64,000 nucleotides of DNA from Paenibacillus sp. RUD330 (GCF_002243345.2 NZ_CP022655.2:2420501-2484500); one strand, 5' to 3'; positions 34,822 through 44,614 are shown, counted from the first letter of the stretch. Made by a program: numbers and translations. The notes: a model not told the origin generated them from the letters alone.

Positions 34822-36016
34822 GGTCGGTCGCTCCTTTCTTGAAGCCGTCTTTGAACCGGTAATGCTTCTGCCAATACACGGCTACGAGGAACGCGGCCGC
34901 GAGGACGATCAAGGTCGCTGCAAGCGCCGCTCCCGGTCCCATGGCATCGATGAGGTTGATCTTGGAGCCGCTCTTCACGAGCGTGTTGTACACGCCGAGA
35001 TGATCCCACGCGTATGCGAGGGCGCCGGCGCCGATCACGTTGCCTATGAACACGGGCAGGAAGACGATCTGGCCTTCCATGAGCCGATACATCATGCCCG
35101 TCTCGCAGCCGCCGGCCATGACGATGCCGAGGCCGAACAGCAGCCCGCCGACAAGGGTGCTCAGCCCGGCGACCTTCGTGATGGGCTCCATGCCGTTCAA
35201 CAGAATGATGGCGAGCGTTGCAACGGAGCTTACGGCCATGCCCACGATGATGGCTTTGGTCATCGTGGCGCGCCCGCTGATCCACAAGTCGCGGAACGCC
35301 GAGGTGAAGCAGATCTGGGCGCGTTCGATGAGAATGCCGAACAGGGCGCCGAACAGCGCGGCGACGCCGAGCATCTTATGTCCGCTGGCGAAGAAATAAA
35401 CGACCAGGCCCGCATAGGCGGCCGCGGCGGCTCCTCCTAGAATCGGCTGGACGGCCGAAGGCTTCGCGGCCTTTCGGGCGATCGGGCCTTTCGTTACGAC
35501 CGGCTTGCCCTTCCACCAGGACATGCCCACCAGCTTGGCTCCAAGGAAGGTGCCGCCAGCCGTCGCGATCATGAAAATCCAGGCATGGAGCGAGAATTGG
35601 GGCACGCCGGTGAAGAAGGCGGCCAGGTTGCAGCCGAGCGCCAGCCGGGCTCCGAATCCGGCGACGATGCCGCCGGCGAACGCTTGCAGCCAGCGGCGCT
35701 TTTGCCGCGGCACGGTGATTTTGAAGCTGTTGTTCAGCAGCACCATGATGAGGGCGCCGGCGAACATGCCCCATACGATCCAGCCGTCCGTGCGGGTAAA
35801 GGAAGTCCCCTTCATGCCGATAAGATTGAAGTAGCCCCAGTTCGAGACATCGGCCCCGAACAGCGCCATCACATGCCCTGCGAGCCGCGTGAACTCGCCC
35901 GTCACAGCCCACACCGTATGCGTGATTCCGAAATACAGCGCGCTGAGAACGCCGGCCAGCGCCATGACGAGATAGGGATTCCAGTAGTTCTGAAACAGCT
36001 TTTCGTACAATGATTT
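34793..36016 (-). CDS. yedE: YedE-type selenium/sulfur-related membrane transporter
   Basis: About 407 residues with about ten membrane segments. It closely follows E. coli YedE: THTVWAVTGEFTRLAGHVMA, GGIVAGFGARLALGCNLAAF with a conserved Cys, FFTGVPQFSLHAWIFMIATA, and LLIERAQICFTSAFRDLWIS-like ILIERAQICFTSAFRDLWIS. A second Cys lies in MAGGCETGMMYR. Such YeeE/YedE proteins import thiosulfate or act in selenium metabolism; cysteines in the pore relay the substrate. ATG 36016 is chosen 7 nt after AAAGGA; an upstream TTG (36049) has none. It is coupled to yedF. No selenophosphate synthase gene is nearby. Confidence 0.88.
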   Translation of the reverse strand, partial: KSLYEKLFQNYWNPYLVMALAGVLSALYFGITHTVWAVTGEFTRLAGHVMALFGADVSNWGYFNLIGMKGTSFTRTDGWIVWGMFAGALIMVLLNNSFKITVPRQKRRWLQAFAGGIVAGFGARLALGCNLAAFFTGVPQFSLHAWIFMIATAGGTFLGAKLVGMSWWKGKPVVTKGPIARKAAKPSAVQPILGGAAAAAYAGLVVYFFASGHKMLGVAALFGALFGILIERAQICFTSAFRDLWISGRATMTKAIIVGMAVSSVATLAIILLNGMEPITKVAGLSTLVGGLLFGLGIVMAGGCETGMMYRLMEGQIVFLPVFIGNVIGAGALAYAWDHLGVYNTLVKSGSKINLIDAMGPGAALAATLIVLAAAFLVAVYWQKHYRFKDGFKKGATDHVAKTTANR

Positions 36017-36117
36017 CATTTCCATTTCCTTTCTATCTGTCTGATTCAATCTATTCTACTATAAATATCGGGTCGCGTGGCCGGTAGAACAAACATTAAC
36101 AAGGAGGGATCGTCATC

Positions 36118-36867
36118 TTGCCGGAGACAGCAGCCGAAAGCCGCAGCATCCGCTTCATGACCTACAATATCCAGCATGGCATGGGAATGGACGGATCCAT
36201 AGACATCCGGCGGACGGCAGCCGTCATCGCGGGAGCCGGACCGGATATCGTCTTTCTTCAAGAGGTCGACCGATTCGTGTCCAGGAGCGGCGAAGCCGAC
36301 CAGATGATGAGCCTGGCGGAGCTGACGGGGCTGGCCCATGTCCAGTTCGGCCGGTCCATCGGCCTGGAGGGCGGCGAATACGGCAATGGGATCCTTTCCC
36401 GCTATCCGCTCCAGCGGCTGGCGCTGCTGGAGCTCCCGGGGGAGGAGCCACGTTCGGCGCTCGTGTGCAGGGCGGATCTTTCTTCCGGCCAAGAGGCCGG
36501 ATTGGGGCTGCATCTCATCGCAACCCATTTGGATTACGGCAGCGGGCGCTGCCAGCTGGATTCCGCGGCTTCCATTCGGCAAGCCTCCACGCTGTGGCAG
36601 GGAGCGCCTGCCGTGCTGGCCGGAGACTTCAACGCCATAGCCGGCAGTCCCGTGCTGATGGAGCTGCAGAACGATTGGAGGACCGCTCCGGGAGGGATGG
36701 ATATTCCGACTTATCCTTCGCCCAAGCCGGACTGCCAGCTCGATTATCTGTTCCTCAACCATTCGGAGAGGTGGGGAGAGACATCCGTGCAGGCTTGGCC
36801 CGGGAGGGAGGCTTCCGACCATTTGCCGATCGTCATGGATGCCGTTCTCCATCCTGTCCGCCGCTAG
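36118..36867 (+). CDS. endonuclease/exonuclease/phosphatase family protein
   Basis: 249 residues of the EEP superfamily. Catalytic motifs are RFMTYNIQHGMG (Asn), IVFLQEVDRF (metal Glu), IATHLDYGSGR (His), LAGDFNAIAG (Asp-x-Asn) and ASDHLPIVMD (C-terminal Asp-His). There is no clear signal peptide. Members are Mg-dependent phosphodiesterases or lipid and nucleotide phosphatases; specificity cannot be assigned. TTG 36118 follows AAGGAGGG by 9 nt. It is divergent from yedE across about 100 bp and monocistronic. Confidence 0.85.
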   Translation: MPETAAESRSIRFMTYNIQHGMGMDGSIDIRRTAAVIAGAGPDIVFLQEVDRFVSRSGEADQMMSLAELTGLAHVQFGRSIGLEGGEYGNGILSRYPLQRLALLELPGEEPRSALVCRADLSSGQEAGLGLHLIATHLDYGSGRCQLDSAASIRQASTLWQGAPAVLAGDFNAIAGSPVLMELQNDWRTAPGGMDIPTYPSPKPDCQLDYLFLNHSERWGETSVQAWPGREASDHLPIVMDAVLHPVRR

Positions 36868-37014
36868 GGCATCCGGAAAATAAAAAAATGGCGGATGATC
36901 CATATATTTGCAACCTATTCCGGTAGAATACGTCTGTTTTTCTGTTCGGCATTCCAGCCATAGACGTTAATGAGCGGCAGGCTTGGAGGACAATCCAGAT
37001 AGCTGAGGTGGACG

Positions 37015-38529
37015 ATGAAGAAAACAGCAACGCTGCTGGCGCTGGCAGCCATGCTCCTGGCTGCGGTTCCGGGACATTCCGCCGCCGCCAAAGCTCCCAA
37101 GCTCTATTTGGACGGTACGGAGCTTACGGCGGCCGCTCCGAGGATCGACAAGGATACGACCTATATTCCCATCCGGACAGTCGCCGAAGGAATGGGCTTC
37201 GACGTCGATTGGGACAAGTCTTCCAAAAAAGTAGGCATCCATAACGGCACGAGCGTCATCGAGCTCACAATCGACAAAAAGACGGCTCTGGTGAACGGGC
37301 AGGAGGCTGCGGTTCCGGTTCCCGCGCGGATCATGGGGACGCCGGCAAGCGCAACGACGATGGTGCCGCTCCGTTTCGTAAGCGAGAATATGGGCCTGAG
37401 GGTTTATTACGACGCTCCGGCCAAGTCCGTGTACTTATACCAGCCTTACACGGCCGAAGGGGGAGAGCAGGCTCCGACGGACGGCCGGAACGGCGATCCG
37501 CAAGGCGGGACGACCGGCTCCGGCGGGGCGGCTTCCGGCGCCGGTTCCCAGCAGCCCGGAGGAGCAGGACCCGCCGGCCAGGCCGGAGGCGGCTCCGGAC
37601 CCCCCGTGTCGGCCGCAGGCTCCGTCACATCGATCCTATATGACGGGACCGGCACGACAACAATAGCCTATCAAGGCACCATCACGGCTGCGGATCCGTT
37701 CCTCATGACGGGGCCGGACCGGATCGTCCTGGATATGCCGGCTTCATCGTTCGCGGACTCGTTCGGCATCCAGGCGGGCTCCAGCCAAGCCGGCGAACTG
37801 TCGGTGGACGGACCTCTCTTGAGCAAAATCAGGTATGCCTATTTGACGGATCAGCCGTCGACGGTCAGGGTGGTGTGGGATGTCGCGCCAGCGGTGACCT
37901 ACACGCTGCTCAAATCCGACGGAGTCATCCAACTGGGGCTGCTCGGCCCGGGGCAGGATGCTCCCGCCAGTCCCGCGGCTCCATCCGGCGACCGCATCTA
38001 CAAGGTCGTCATCGACGCCGGCCATGGAGGCCGCGCGCCCGGGGCGGTCAGCCTGACCGGCAAATTGGAGAAGGCGTTCAATCTGGCCGTAGCCCTCAAG
38101 CTGAACGCTCTGCTGGCTGCCGATCCCCGCATCCAGCCGATCATGACGCGCACGGACGACGCCAGCATCGATCTGAAGCCGCGGGCGGAATTCGCCAACC
38201 GGATGGGCGCCGACCTGTTCCTGTCGATTCATGCGAACTCGCTGGAGATTCCGGCATCGGGGACCGAAACCTATTATTACCGGGCCGACAGCAAGGCGCT
38301 GGCGGATATCGTGCACAAGCATCTGATCGCCGCAACCGGCTTGCCCGACCGGAAGGTGAAGACGGCCGCCTATGTCGTCATCAAGGAAACGGTTATGCCG
38401 GCCGTGCTTACGGAGTCGGGATTCCTCACCAATGCCAGGGACGAGGCCATCCTGTTCGACGAGCAGAGCCAGAACCGCATCGCCCAGGCGCTGGCGGACG
38501 GAATCAAGGAATACCTGCAGCTGCACTGA
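37015..38529 (+). CDS. N-acetylmuramoyl-L-alanine amidase with copper-amine-oxidase-like and AMIN domains (copy 1)
   Basis: A 504-residue exported protein. A signal peptide (about residues 1-25) is followed by a copper amine oxidase N-terminal-like domain (about 28-140: LYLDGTELT, TYIPIRTVAEGMGFDVDW, VPLRFVSENMG). A Gly/Pro/Ala-rich linker then an AMIN domain (about 205-300) lead to an Amidase_3 catalytic domain (about 325-500). Zinc ligands and the catalytic Glu are visible in VVIDAGHGGRAP, EKAFNLAV, LFLSIHAN and VLTESGFLTN. It cleaves peptide side chains from peptidoglycan. It is a paralogue of the next gene with a different linker. The usual Asp after HGG is replaced here by Ala (GRAPG versus AQDPG). 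Confidence 0.93.
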   Translation: MKKTATLLALAAMLLAAVPGHSAAAKAPKLYLDGTELTAAAPRIDKDTTYIPIRTVAEGMGFDVDWDKSSKKVGIHNGTSVIELTIDKKTALVNGQEAAVPVPARIMGTPASATTMVPLRFVSENMGLRVYYDAPAKSVYLYQPYTAEGGEQAPTDGRNGDPQGGTTGSGGAASGAGSQQPGGAGPAGQAGGGSGPPVSAAGSVTSILYDGTGTTTIAYQGTITAADPFLMTGPDRIVLDMPASSFADSFGIQAGSSQAGELSVDGPLLSKIRYAYLTDQPSTVRVVWDVAPAVTYTLLKSDGVIQLGLLGPGQDAPASPAAPSGDRIYKVVIDAGHGGRAPGAVSLTGKLEKAFNLAVALKLNALLAADPRIQPIMTRTDDASIDLKPRAEFANRMGADLFLSIHANSLEIPASGTETYYYRADSKALADIVHKHLIAATGLPDRKVKTAAYVVIKETVMPAVLTESGFLTNARDEAILFDEQSQNRIAQALADGIKEYLQLH

Positions 38530-38804
38530 CAGGTTTTGAAGGACCCTGGCGGCCTTGGCCTTGTGTCCGCATGCCAGGCGTAAGGGAAAGCAGGCCGTCT
38601 CCGGCAGGGGACGGCCTGCTTTGTTCGCGGAATGAATCATAAGAAGACTTCAAAAGTCAACCCTTTTTGACGAAAAAAAAGGTGGCAAGGTTCCCTTTAT
38701 TTCGCAACTTTGCTTGGCGAATGACGTCTAATTTTCTGCCTGACTTCATGACAGCGGAGCCGCCGGCTGAGTGAAGGAAGGGTCAATCCAGGTTCTAGAG
38801 GTGA

Positions 38805-40343
38805 ATGATGAAGAAAGCTGCAATGATGCTGGTGTTTTTGGCTCTGTTCGTAACCGCGTTCGCAGGATCCGCATCCGCCGCCTCGAAGACTCCCAAGCTG
38901 TATTTGAACGGCCAGGAGCTTCAGTCGGCATCGGCGCCCCGCATCGAGAAGGATACGACGTATATTCCGATCCGGACGGTAGCCGAGGGGATGGGTTTTG
39001 ACGTCACTTGGGACAAGGCGGCAAAGCAAGTAAGCATACATAACGGCAAAAGCATGATTGAGTTGACCATCAACAAAAAGATTGCTTCGGTGAACGGCCT
39101 CTCGGTCGCGTTGCCGACTCCTGCCAAGATTATGGGTGCTGGCTCGACAAGCACGACGATGGTTCCGCTTCGTTTCATCAGCGAGAACATGGGGCTCGAG
39201 GTCTACTACGACTCTCCGTCCAAGTCCGTGTATCTGTATCAGAATGATGCTTCCTCGGGCAATGGAGCGGGCGGCGCTACTCCTACCCCAACGCCAACGC
39301 CGACCCCAACGCCAACCCCGACGCCTACGCCGACGCCGGGCAACGGAGGGACGGGAAGCGAAACTCCGACACCGACACCGACGCCGGGCAGCGGCGGCTC
39401 TACGGCGCCGGCAGACGCGACGGGACTGATCACTTCGATCAGGTACGACGGAATCGGAACGACGACGATCGCCTACACAGGCACGGTCGGCGATTCGCAG
39501 CCGTTCCTCATGACAGGTCCCGACCGGATCGTCATGGATATTCCGGCAGCGTCGTTCGCGGCGGACTTCGCCAACGGCTTCACGGCGACAAGCGCCAAGA
39601 TGGGGGAAGTGGTCATCGACAGCCAGCTGCTGACGAAGGTCCGCTATTCCTATTACTCGGACAAGCCTTCGACGGTCCGCGTCGTCTGGGATCTTCAGGC
39701 TGCGGCCGAGTATACGGTGACGAAGGGCGAGGGCATGATCCAGCTCAGCCTGCTCGGCGCGCTGGAACCTGTGCCGACAACGCCGACGACTCCTTCGGGC
39801 GACAAGATCTACAAGGTTGTCGTCGATGCGGGCCACGGCGCCCAGGATCCGGGTGCGATCGGAATCAGCAAGAAGACCGAGAAATCCTTCAACCTGGCCA
39901 TCGCCCTCAAAGTGAACGCCCTGCTGAAGGCCGAGCCTCGCATCCAGCCGATTCTGACCCGCTCGGACGATACGTTCATCGCGCTGGACGAGAGAGCGGC
40001 GATCGCCAACAGGCTGAACGCCGATCTGTTCATTTCCATCCACGCGAACGCCCTGCCGGGGTCTTCAGCCTCCGGCACCGAAACCTACTACAACCGGGCG
40101 GACAGCAAGACATTCGCCGACATCGTCCATAAACATCTCCTGGCGGCGACGGGACTGCCGGACCGCAAGGTCCAGACAGCCGGATTCGTCGTCATCAAGA
40201 AGACGACCATGCCCGCCATCCTGACGGAATCCGGATTCCTGACGAATTCGAAGGACGAGGCGATCCTGTTCAACGAGCAGAAGCAGAACGAGATCGCGCA
40301 GGCATTGGTAGACGGAATCAAGGAATATTTGAAATTGAGCTGA
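38805..40343 (+). CDS. N-acetylmuramoyl-L-alanine amidase with copper-amine-oxidase-like and AMIN domains (copy 2)
   Basis: 512 residues with the same architecture as copy 1: signal peptide, copper-amine-oxidase-like domain, linker, AMIN and Amidase_3. The catalytic motifs are VVVDAGHGAQDPGAIG, EKSFNLAI, LFISIHAN and ILTESGFLTN. The linker is built of Thr-Pro repeats, encoded by a microsatellite-like stretch at 39280-39400, so its length may vary between strains. AGAGGTGA lies before two successive ATGs (38805 and 38808). Copies 1 and 2 are a tandem duplication, followed by the GerMN and SLH genes as a wall-associated group. Confidence 0.93.
   Translation: MMKKAAMMLVFLALFVTAFAGSASAASKTPKLYLNGQELQSASAPRIEKDTTYIPIRTVAEGMGFDVTWDKAAKQVSIHNGKSMIELTINKKIASVNGLSVALPTPAKIMGAGSTSTTMVPLRFISENMGLEVYYDSPSKSVYLYQNDASSGNGAGGATPTPTPTPTPTPTPTPTPTPGNGGTGSETPTPTPTPGSGGSTAPADATGLITSIRYDGIGTTTIAYTGTVGDSQPFLMTGPDRIVMDIPAASFAADFANGFTATSAKMGEVVIDSQLLTKVRYSYYSDKPSTVRVVWDLQAAAEYTVTKGEGMIQLSLLGALEPVPTTPTTPSGDKIYKVVVDAGHGAQDPGAIGISKKTEKSFNLAIALKVNALLKAEPRIQPILTRSDDTFIALDERAAIANRLNADLFISIHANALPGSSASGTETYYNRADSKTFADIVHKHLLAATGLPDRKVQTAGFVVIKKTTMPAILTESGFLTNSKDEAILFNEQKQNEIAQALVDGIKEYLKLS
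39280..39400 (+). repeat. microsatellite-like Thr-Pro coding repeat
   Basis: Imperfect CCAACGCCGAC-type hexanucleotide repeats code for alternating Thr-Pro in the amidase linker, interrupted by a Gly/Asn segment and then resumed. Confidence 0.8.
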
Positions 40344-40359
40344 GGAGGCTTGAGCGCCT

Positions 40360-41007
40360 ATGAACCGACGCATGAACAAGACAGCGGTGCTCTTGACCGC
40401 CGCCGCGATCGCACTTAGCCTATCGGCTTGCGGAGCAAGGGAAACGGCTGGACCGGGGACGGCGGCATCCGGCAATGCGGGAGCTTCCGAGCCCGCGGCC
40501 GTATCTCCATCGCCTTCCGCCTCTCCTTCTCCATCGCCGGCAGCTGCCGAGGGCAGCGGCGAGGGCTCGAGCGCGGCAGGCGGCATTGGAGCCGTCAAGG
40601 AGTCCGATCAGGTGAAGCAGGAAATCTCGATCTATCAGACCGACGATCAGTTGCTGGAGCTGAAGGCCGTCAAGGCCGAAATCAGCTACGGCAGCGCCGA
40701 GGAGAAGCTCGCAGCCGCTCTGGAAGCGCTGGCCGGAGACGATCGGGAAGGAACCATCTCCCTTTGGAAGGGAGTGGAGTTCAAGAAGGTGACGCTCAAG
40801 GACGGCGCCGCGACAGCCGATATCCATATTCCGGACGAATCCCGTCTCGGAGGAGCCGGCGAGGAATTCGCCCTTGAGGCGATCCGCAAAACCGTATTTC
40901 AGTTCGATGATGTTCAGACCTTCGATCTTCTCGTGGACGGTCAGGCTGCCGAAACCCTCATGGGGCATATGGAGCTTGAGCATCCCATGAAGAAGAGCAA
41001 TCCATAA
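40360..41007 (+). CDS. GerMN-domain lipoprotein
   Basis: 215 residues. The lipobox LSAC is at about residue 25, giving membrane anchoring after lipidation. A Ser/Pro/Ala-rich spacer (about 30-75) precedes a GerMN domain (about 85-205: KQEISIYQTDDQLLELKAVK, KLAAALEALAG, WKGVEFKKVTLKDGAATADI). GerM-type domains occur in sporulation and envelope proteins. ATG 40360 follows GAGGAGG 11 nt away; ATG 40372 is also possible. It lies between the amidase pair and the SLH gene in the same direction. Confidence 0.85.
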   Translation: MNRRMNKTAVLLTAAAIALSLSACGARETAGPGTAASGNAGASEPAAVSPSPSASPSPSPAAAEGSGEGSSAAGGIGAVKESDQVKQEISIYQTDDQLLELKAVKAEISYGSAEEKLAAALEALAGDDREGTISLWKGVEFKKVTLKDGAATADIHIPDESRLGGAGEEFALEAIRKTVFQFDDVQTFDLLVDGQAAETLMGHMELEHPMKKSNP

Positions 41008-41038
41008 TCCATACTTGTTGCTAAGGGAGAGACGGGAA

Positions 41039-43747
41039 ATGCATCGTTCGCCATCCTATCATATCGCTACGGGCATGATCGCCCTCTCCCTCCTGGCAGG
41101 AGGACCGGCCGCTGCAGCTGCAGCGGCTTCTTCTGCCTCAGGGGGGACGGCTGTATCTGCAACCGCGCCATCATCGTTTTTTGCCGATGTCAAGCAAGGC
41201 CATTGGGCTGAAAAGAGCATCGTCAAGCTTGCTCTGCAGGGAATCATCGTGGGAGAAAACGGCAGCTTCAGGCCTGCGGCCAACGTAAGCCGCCAAGAAG
41301 CGGTCGTAATGGCTCTGCGGTTCATGGGCAAGGAAAAGGAAGCCGACCTGCAGCAGGCGGTCATCTTCCCGGAATCGTTCAAGGTGAACAATTACTATAA
41401 GCCTTACATAGCGCTGGCCATCAAGCTCGGATTGCTCGAGGAAACGGCCGAGTTCAAGACGGCGGAATCCGCCAAGGGCGAATGGGGAAGCTCGCCCGCA
41501 TCGCGGGAATGGCTGACGAAGCTGATCGTCCGGGCAGCAGGCAAAACAAGCCTGGCGCAGGAGCTTGCTTCCCGAGCATCCGCTTTCCAGGACGGAGCCT
41601 CGATCGGCGCCGGTTATGTCGGCTACATCAATGCAGCAGGCTCGCTCGGCATGGTCACGGGCGTCACGCCGACGCAGTTCCAGCCGGCGGCAGCCGTCAA
41701 CCGGGCGCAGGCGGCCACGCTGTTCAGCAGGGCGCAGCAGGTCGCTCCGGTCGCTTATCCGGGTGAGACCGGCGGCATCCTCACGGCGGTCAACGGGGCC
41801 AGCGTATCGGTGTATACCGACCAGGGAATCCAGACGTTCAATCTGGCGGCGGATTCCCGCTTCTACCGCTTCGATTCGGACGCTTCCCTCAAATCGTCCT
41901 CGGAGCTGACGCTGTATACGCATGTCCGCATTCTGGGCGGAGGCATGGACGCCCTCTACGTCGAACAGACGGATCCGGACCAGCAGGTCAAGACGATCGA
42001 AGGAACCGTGTCGAGAGTCGTGGCGGCGCAGAACAAGATCTGGCTGTGGGTCGGCGACAATCCGGTCGAAATCCAGTACGATTCGTCTCTCGCCGTCAAA
42101 AAAATGGACGGAACGAAGCTCGGACTGGCCGATCTGACGGTGGACAGCCAGGTTCAGGTGAAGGAGGATGCCTTCCGGGACAAGCCGATGGCGCTTGAAG
42201 TCATCGTGAAGTCGGCGCCGGTATCGAAGGACGGCTCCGGAACCGTGGCCGCCGCCGGCAACGGCGCGCTGAGCGTCAAGACGGCCGCCGGTGCGGACGA
42301 AACATGGACGGCCTCTCCAAGCCTGGCCGTCATCGGCTGGGACGGCAGAGTGCTCGAGGGGGGCCTCGCCGGCTTGAAGGCAGGCGATGCCGTCACCTAT
42401 ACGGTGAAGGACAGCGTGCTTGTATCCGTCAAAGTGACGACGGCGGGAAGCGCATCCGTCCAAGGAAAATTCAGCAACATCAGCGACGGAATCCTGACGG
42501 TGCTGGCGGGCAATTCCCTGCAGTCCAACTATTTGTCCGAATCTGTCACTCTGGTCATTCCTGGCGTGGAGCAGCCGGTGCTGGGCGATCTGTACAAGGA
42601 CGACCAGCTTGAGCTCGTCCTCGATGCCGGAGGCAAGGTGACGAGCATCAAGGTGACGAACCGCTCGCTCAGCACGCTGACGGGAGCGGAGATCCTCAGC
42701 TACAGCAGCGATCAGAAGGCATTGACGGTCAAGGGGACCAACGGCAAGCTCGCCGCCTTGCAGCTGTCGGACAAGACCAAGTTCGAGATGAACGGAACGA
42801 CGCTCAATCTCGCCTCGGCCGCGCCTCTGCTCCGTCAAGGACAGCGGGTTACGGTCGGTTATTCCGGCAGCGACGCCATGCTGGTGCGGGTCGTCTACCA
42901 ATATACCGGCTCCGTCGTTCTGCTGAATACGGCCACCAAGACGCTGGCCCTGTCGCTGGATGACGGCTCGTCGGTGACGCTACCGTTCGATACGCTCGGA
43001 GTCGAGTGGTACGGCCGCAGCGGGACCGGCGTGGCGGATATCAAGAACGGCATGCGGGTGACGGCGCTCCTCGACGCCAGCCAGACCAAGGCAGCTGCGC
43101 TGCGCGTCAACCAGAATGTCCAGTACAAAATCACGACGGTCGACGCGGCAGCCAAAGCGCTCTCGCTGCAAGCAGCCGACGGAAGCCGGACGACGGTGTC
43201 TGCCGGCAGCCTGGTCCTCAAAGGAACGGATGGAAGCGCCCTGGCGTTCGCCGGCTTCGCCGCGGGACAGACGGTCAACGTCACTTATGCGGGCAGCGCG
43301 CCGACAGCCGTCTCGCTCGTCAAGGTGACCTACGGCAAAATCGCCGCTGCCTCGGGCGACTCCATCACGCTGCAGGAATACGGCGGCTCAAGCCAGACGC
43401 TTCCGCTCGGAAGCGGCTTCTCCATCGTCAAAGGAGGAAGCGCGGGATCGAGCGCTTCGGCTCTGGCTGCCGGCGACCGGGTTGAAGTGAAGAAGAATGC
43501 GGATGGTGCCGTCGTCGTCACGGTCAATGCCGGAGCGGCGAAAACATTCTGGAAGGTGGATGCCGCAGCCGGCCAGCTTCTGATGAGGAAATCGGGTGTC
43601 AACGACAACGATTACCGCTTCGCTTATTCAGCGTCCACGCTCATTACGGCGGGCGGCCAGCCGGTTGCTCCCGAGTCTCTCAAGGACGGGGACAGCCTCG
43701 TTCTGTATTTGTTCGAAGGCAAGCTGCTAGAGGCTGCCAAAGCCTGA
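41039..43747 (+). CDS. large S-layer-homology (SLH) domain surface protein
   Basis: About 902 residues with a signal peptide. Three SLH domains (about residues 45-250) are visible: FFADVKQGHWAEKSIVKLAL, then YKPYIALAIKLGL, then YVGYINAAGSLGMVTG with a Q/F-P-A-A-x-V-N-R-A-Q-A ending. They anchor proteins to pyruvylated wall polymer. The remaining 650 residues are repeated beta-rich modules of about 80-100 residues (e.g. TAEGTVSRVVAAQNKIWLWV-like, and KTLALSLDDGSSVTLPF), probably S-layer or wall structure. ATG 41039 follows AAGGGAGAGA. A terminator follows at 43775-43804. The modules match no enzyme. Confidence 0.9.
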   Translation: MHRSPSYHIATGMIALSLLAGGPAAAAAAASSASGGTAVSATAPSSFFADVKQGHWAEKSIVKLALQGIIVGENGSFRPAANVSRQEAVVMALRFMGKEKEADLQQAVIFPESFKVNNYYKPYIALAIKLGLLEETAEFKTAESAKGEWGSSPASREWLTKLIVRAAGKTSLAQELASRASAFQDGASIGAGYVGYINAAGSLGMVTGVTPTQFQPAAAVNRAQAATLFSRAQQVAPVAYPGETGGILTAVNGASVSVYTDQGIQTFNLAADSRFYRFDSDASLKSSSELTLYTHVRILGGGMDALYVEQTDPDQQVKTIEGTVSRVVAAQNKIWLWVGDNPVEIQYDSSLAVKKMDGTKLGLADLTVDSQVQVKEDAFRDKPMALEVIVKSAPVSKDGSGTVAAAGNGALSVKTAAGADETWTASPSLAVIGWDGRVLEGGLAGLKAGDAVTYTVKDSVLVSVKVTTAGSASVQGKFSNISDGILTVLAGNSLQSNYLSESVTLVIPGVEQPVLGDLYKDDQLELVLDAGGKVTSIKVTNRSLSTLTGAEILSYSSDQKALTVKGTNGKLAALQLSDKTKFEMNGTTLNLASAAPLLRQGQRVTVGYSGSDAMLVRVVYQYTGSVVLLNTATKTLALSLDDGSSVTLPFDTLGVEWYGRSGTGVADIKNGMRVTALLDASQTKAAALRVNQNVQYKITTVDAAAKALSLQAADGSRTTVSAGSLVLKGTDGSALAFAGFAAGQTVNVTYAGSAPTAVSLVKVTYGKIAAASGDSITLQEYGGSSQTLPLGSGFSIVKGGSAGSSASALAAGDRVEVKKNADGAVVVTVNAGAAKTFWKVDAAAGQLLMRKSGVNDNDYRFAYSASTLITAGGQPVAPESLKDGDSLVLYLFEGKLLEAAKA

Positions 43748-43774
43748 CGCTCATGGCGGTTTGATGAATTATTG

Positions 43775-43804
43775 AAAAAAAGACCCCCCGCGGGGTCTTT
43801 TTTT
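43775..43804. terminator. terminator after the SLH gene
   Basis: AAAAAAGACCCC and GGGGTCTTTTTTT flank a CCG loop. It would work on both strands. Confidence 0.9.
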
Positions 43805-43884
43805 CGTCCACAGGGATGATTTCCGGTTGCATGGAGCGTGGATATTCGCTAAACTTTGAACGATAGTGCAACTAGGGAGAGTTA

Positions 43885-44607
43885 ATGACCATGAAGGCTT
43901 CGGATAAGATGCGGCGCATTCTGGACACGATGGCCGAGATGTTCCCGGATGCCCATTGCGAGTTGAACCATGCCAATCCGTTCGAGTTGACGATTGCCGT
44001 CCTGCTGTCGGCCCAGTGCACGGACGAGACCGTGAACCGGGTGACGGCGGACTTGTTCCAGAAATACCGCGTGCCCGAGGATTACTTGGCCGTCGACCTG
44101 GAGGAGCTGCAGCAGGATATCCGGCGCATCGGGCTGTTCCGCAACAAGGCGGCCAACATCCAGAAGCTGTGCCGGATACTGCTGGACCGCTACGGCGGGG
44201 AAATTCCCGAGCGGCATGACCAGCTGACCGAGCTTCCCGGCGTCGGGAGGAAGACGGCCAATGTCGTCGTCTCCAATGCATTCGGCGTTCCCGCCATCGC
44301 GGTCGACACTCATGTCGAGCGGGTATCAAAGCGTCTCGGCTTGGCAAAGCAAGAGGATAGCGTCCTTGAGGTCGAGAAGAAGCTGATGCGCAAGGTTCCC
44401 CGAGAGGAATGGACGCTTACGCATCATCGGTTCATCTTTTTCGGCCGGTACCATTGCAAGGCGCAGCAGCCCAAATGCGACATCTGCCCGCTGCTCGACA
44501 TGTGCAAGGAAGGCCAGCGCCGAATGAAAGCTGCCTGCACGACAACGAAATCCGCAGCGGCCTCTAACAAGCGGGCCGCCGCTTCCAACCCCCTGAGCAA
44601 AGGATGA
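43885..44607 (+). CDS. nth: endonuclease III
   Basis: A 240-residue DNA glycosylase/AP lyase for oxidised pyrimidines. The helix-hairpin-helix segment is LPGVGRKTANVVVSNAFG with the catalytic Lys at about 122; the catalytic Asp lies in AIAVDTHVERV at about 140. The 4Fe-4S cluster is CKAQQPKCDICPLLDMC (about 192-208). A Lys/Ala/Ser-rich tail (about 215-240) is an extension beyond the usual family end. Start ATG 43885 follows GGGAGAG. The next gene starts 7 bp after its stop. Confidence 0.95.
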   Translation: MTMKASDKMRRILDTMAEMFPDAHCELNHANPFELTIAVLLSAQCTDETVNRVTADLFQKYRVPEDYLAVDLEELQQDIRRIGLFRNKAANIQKLCRILLDRYGGEIPERHDQLTELPGVGRKTANVVVSNAFGVPAIAVDTHVERVSKRLGLAKQEDSVLEVEKKLMRKVPREEWTLTHHRFIFFGRYHCKAQQPKCDICPLLDMCKEGQRRMKAACTTTKSAAASNKRAAASNPLSKG

Positions 44608-44614
44608 TGAAACG

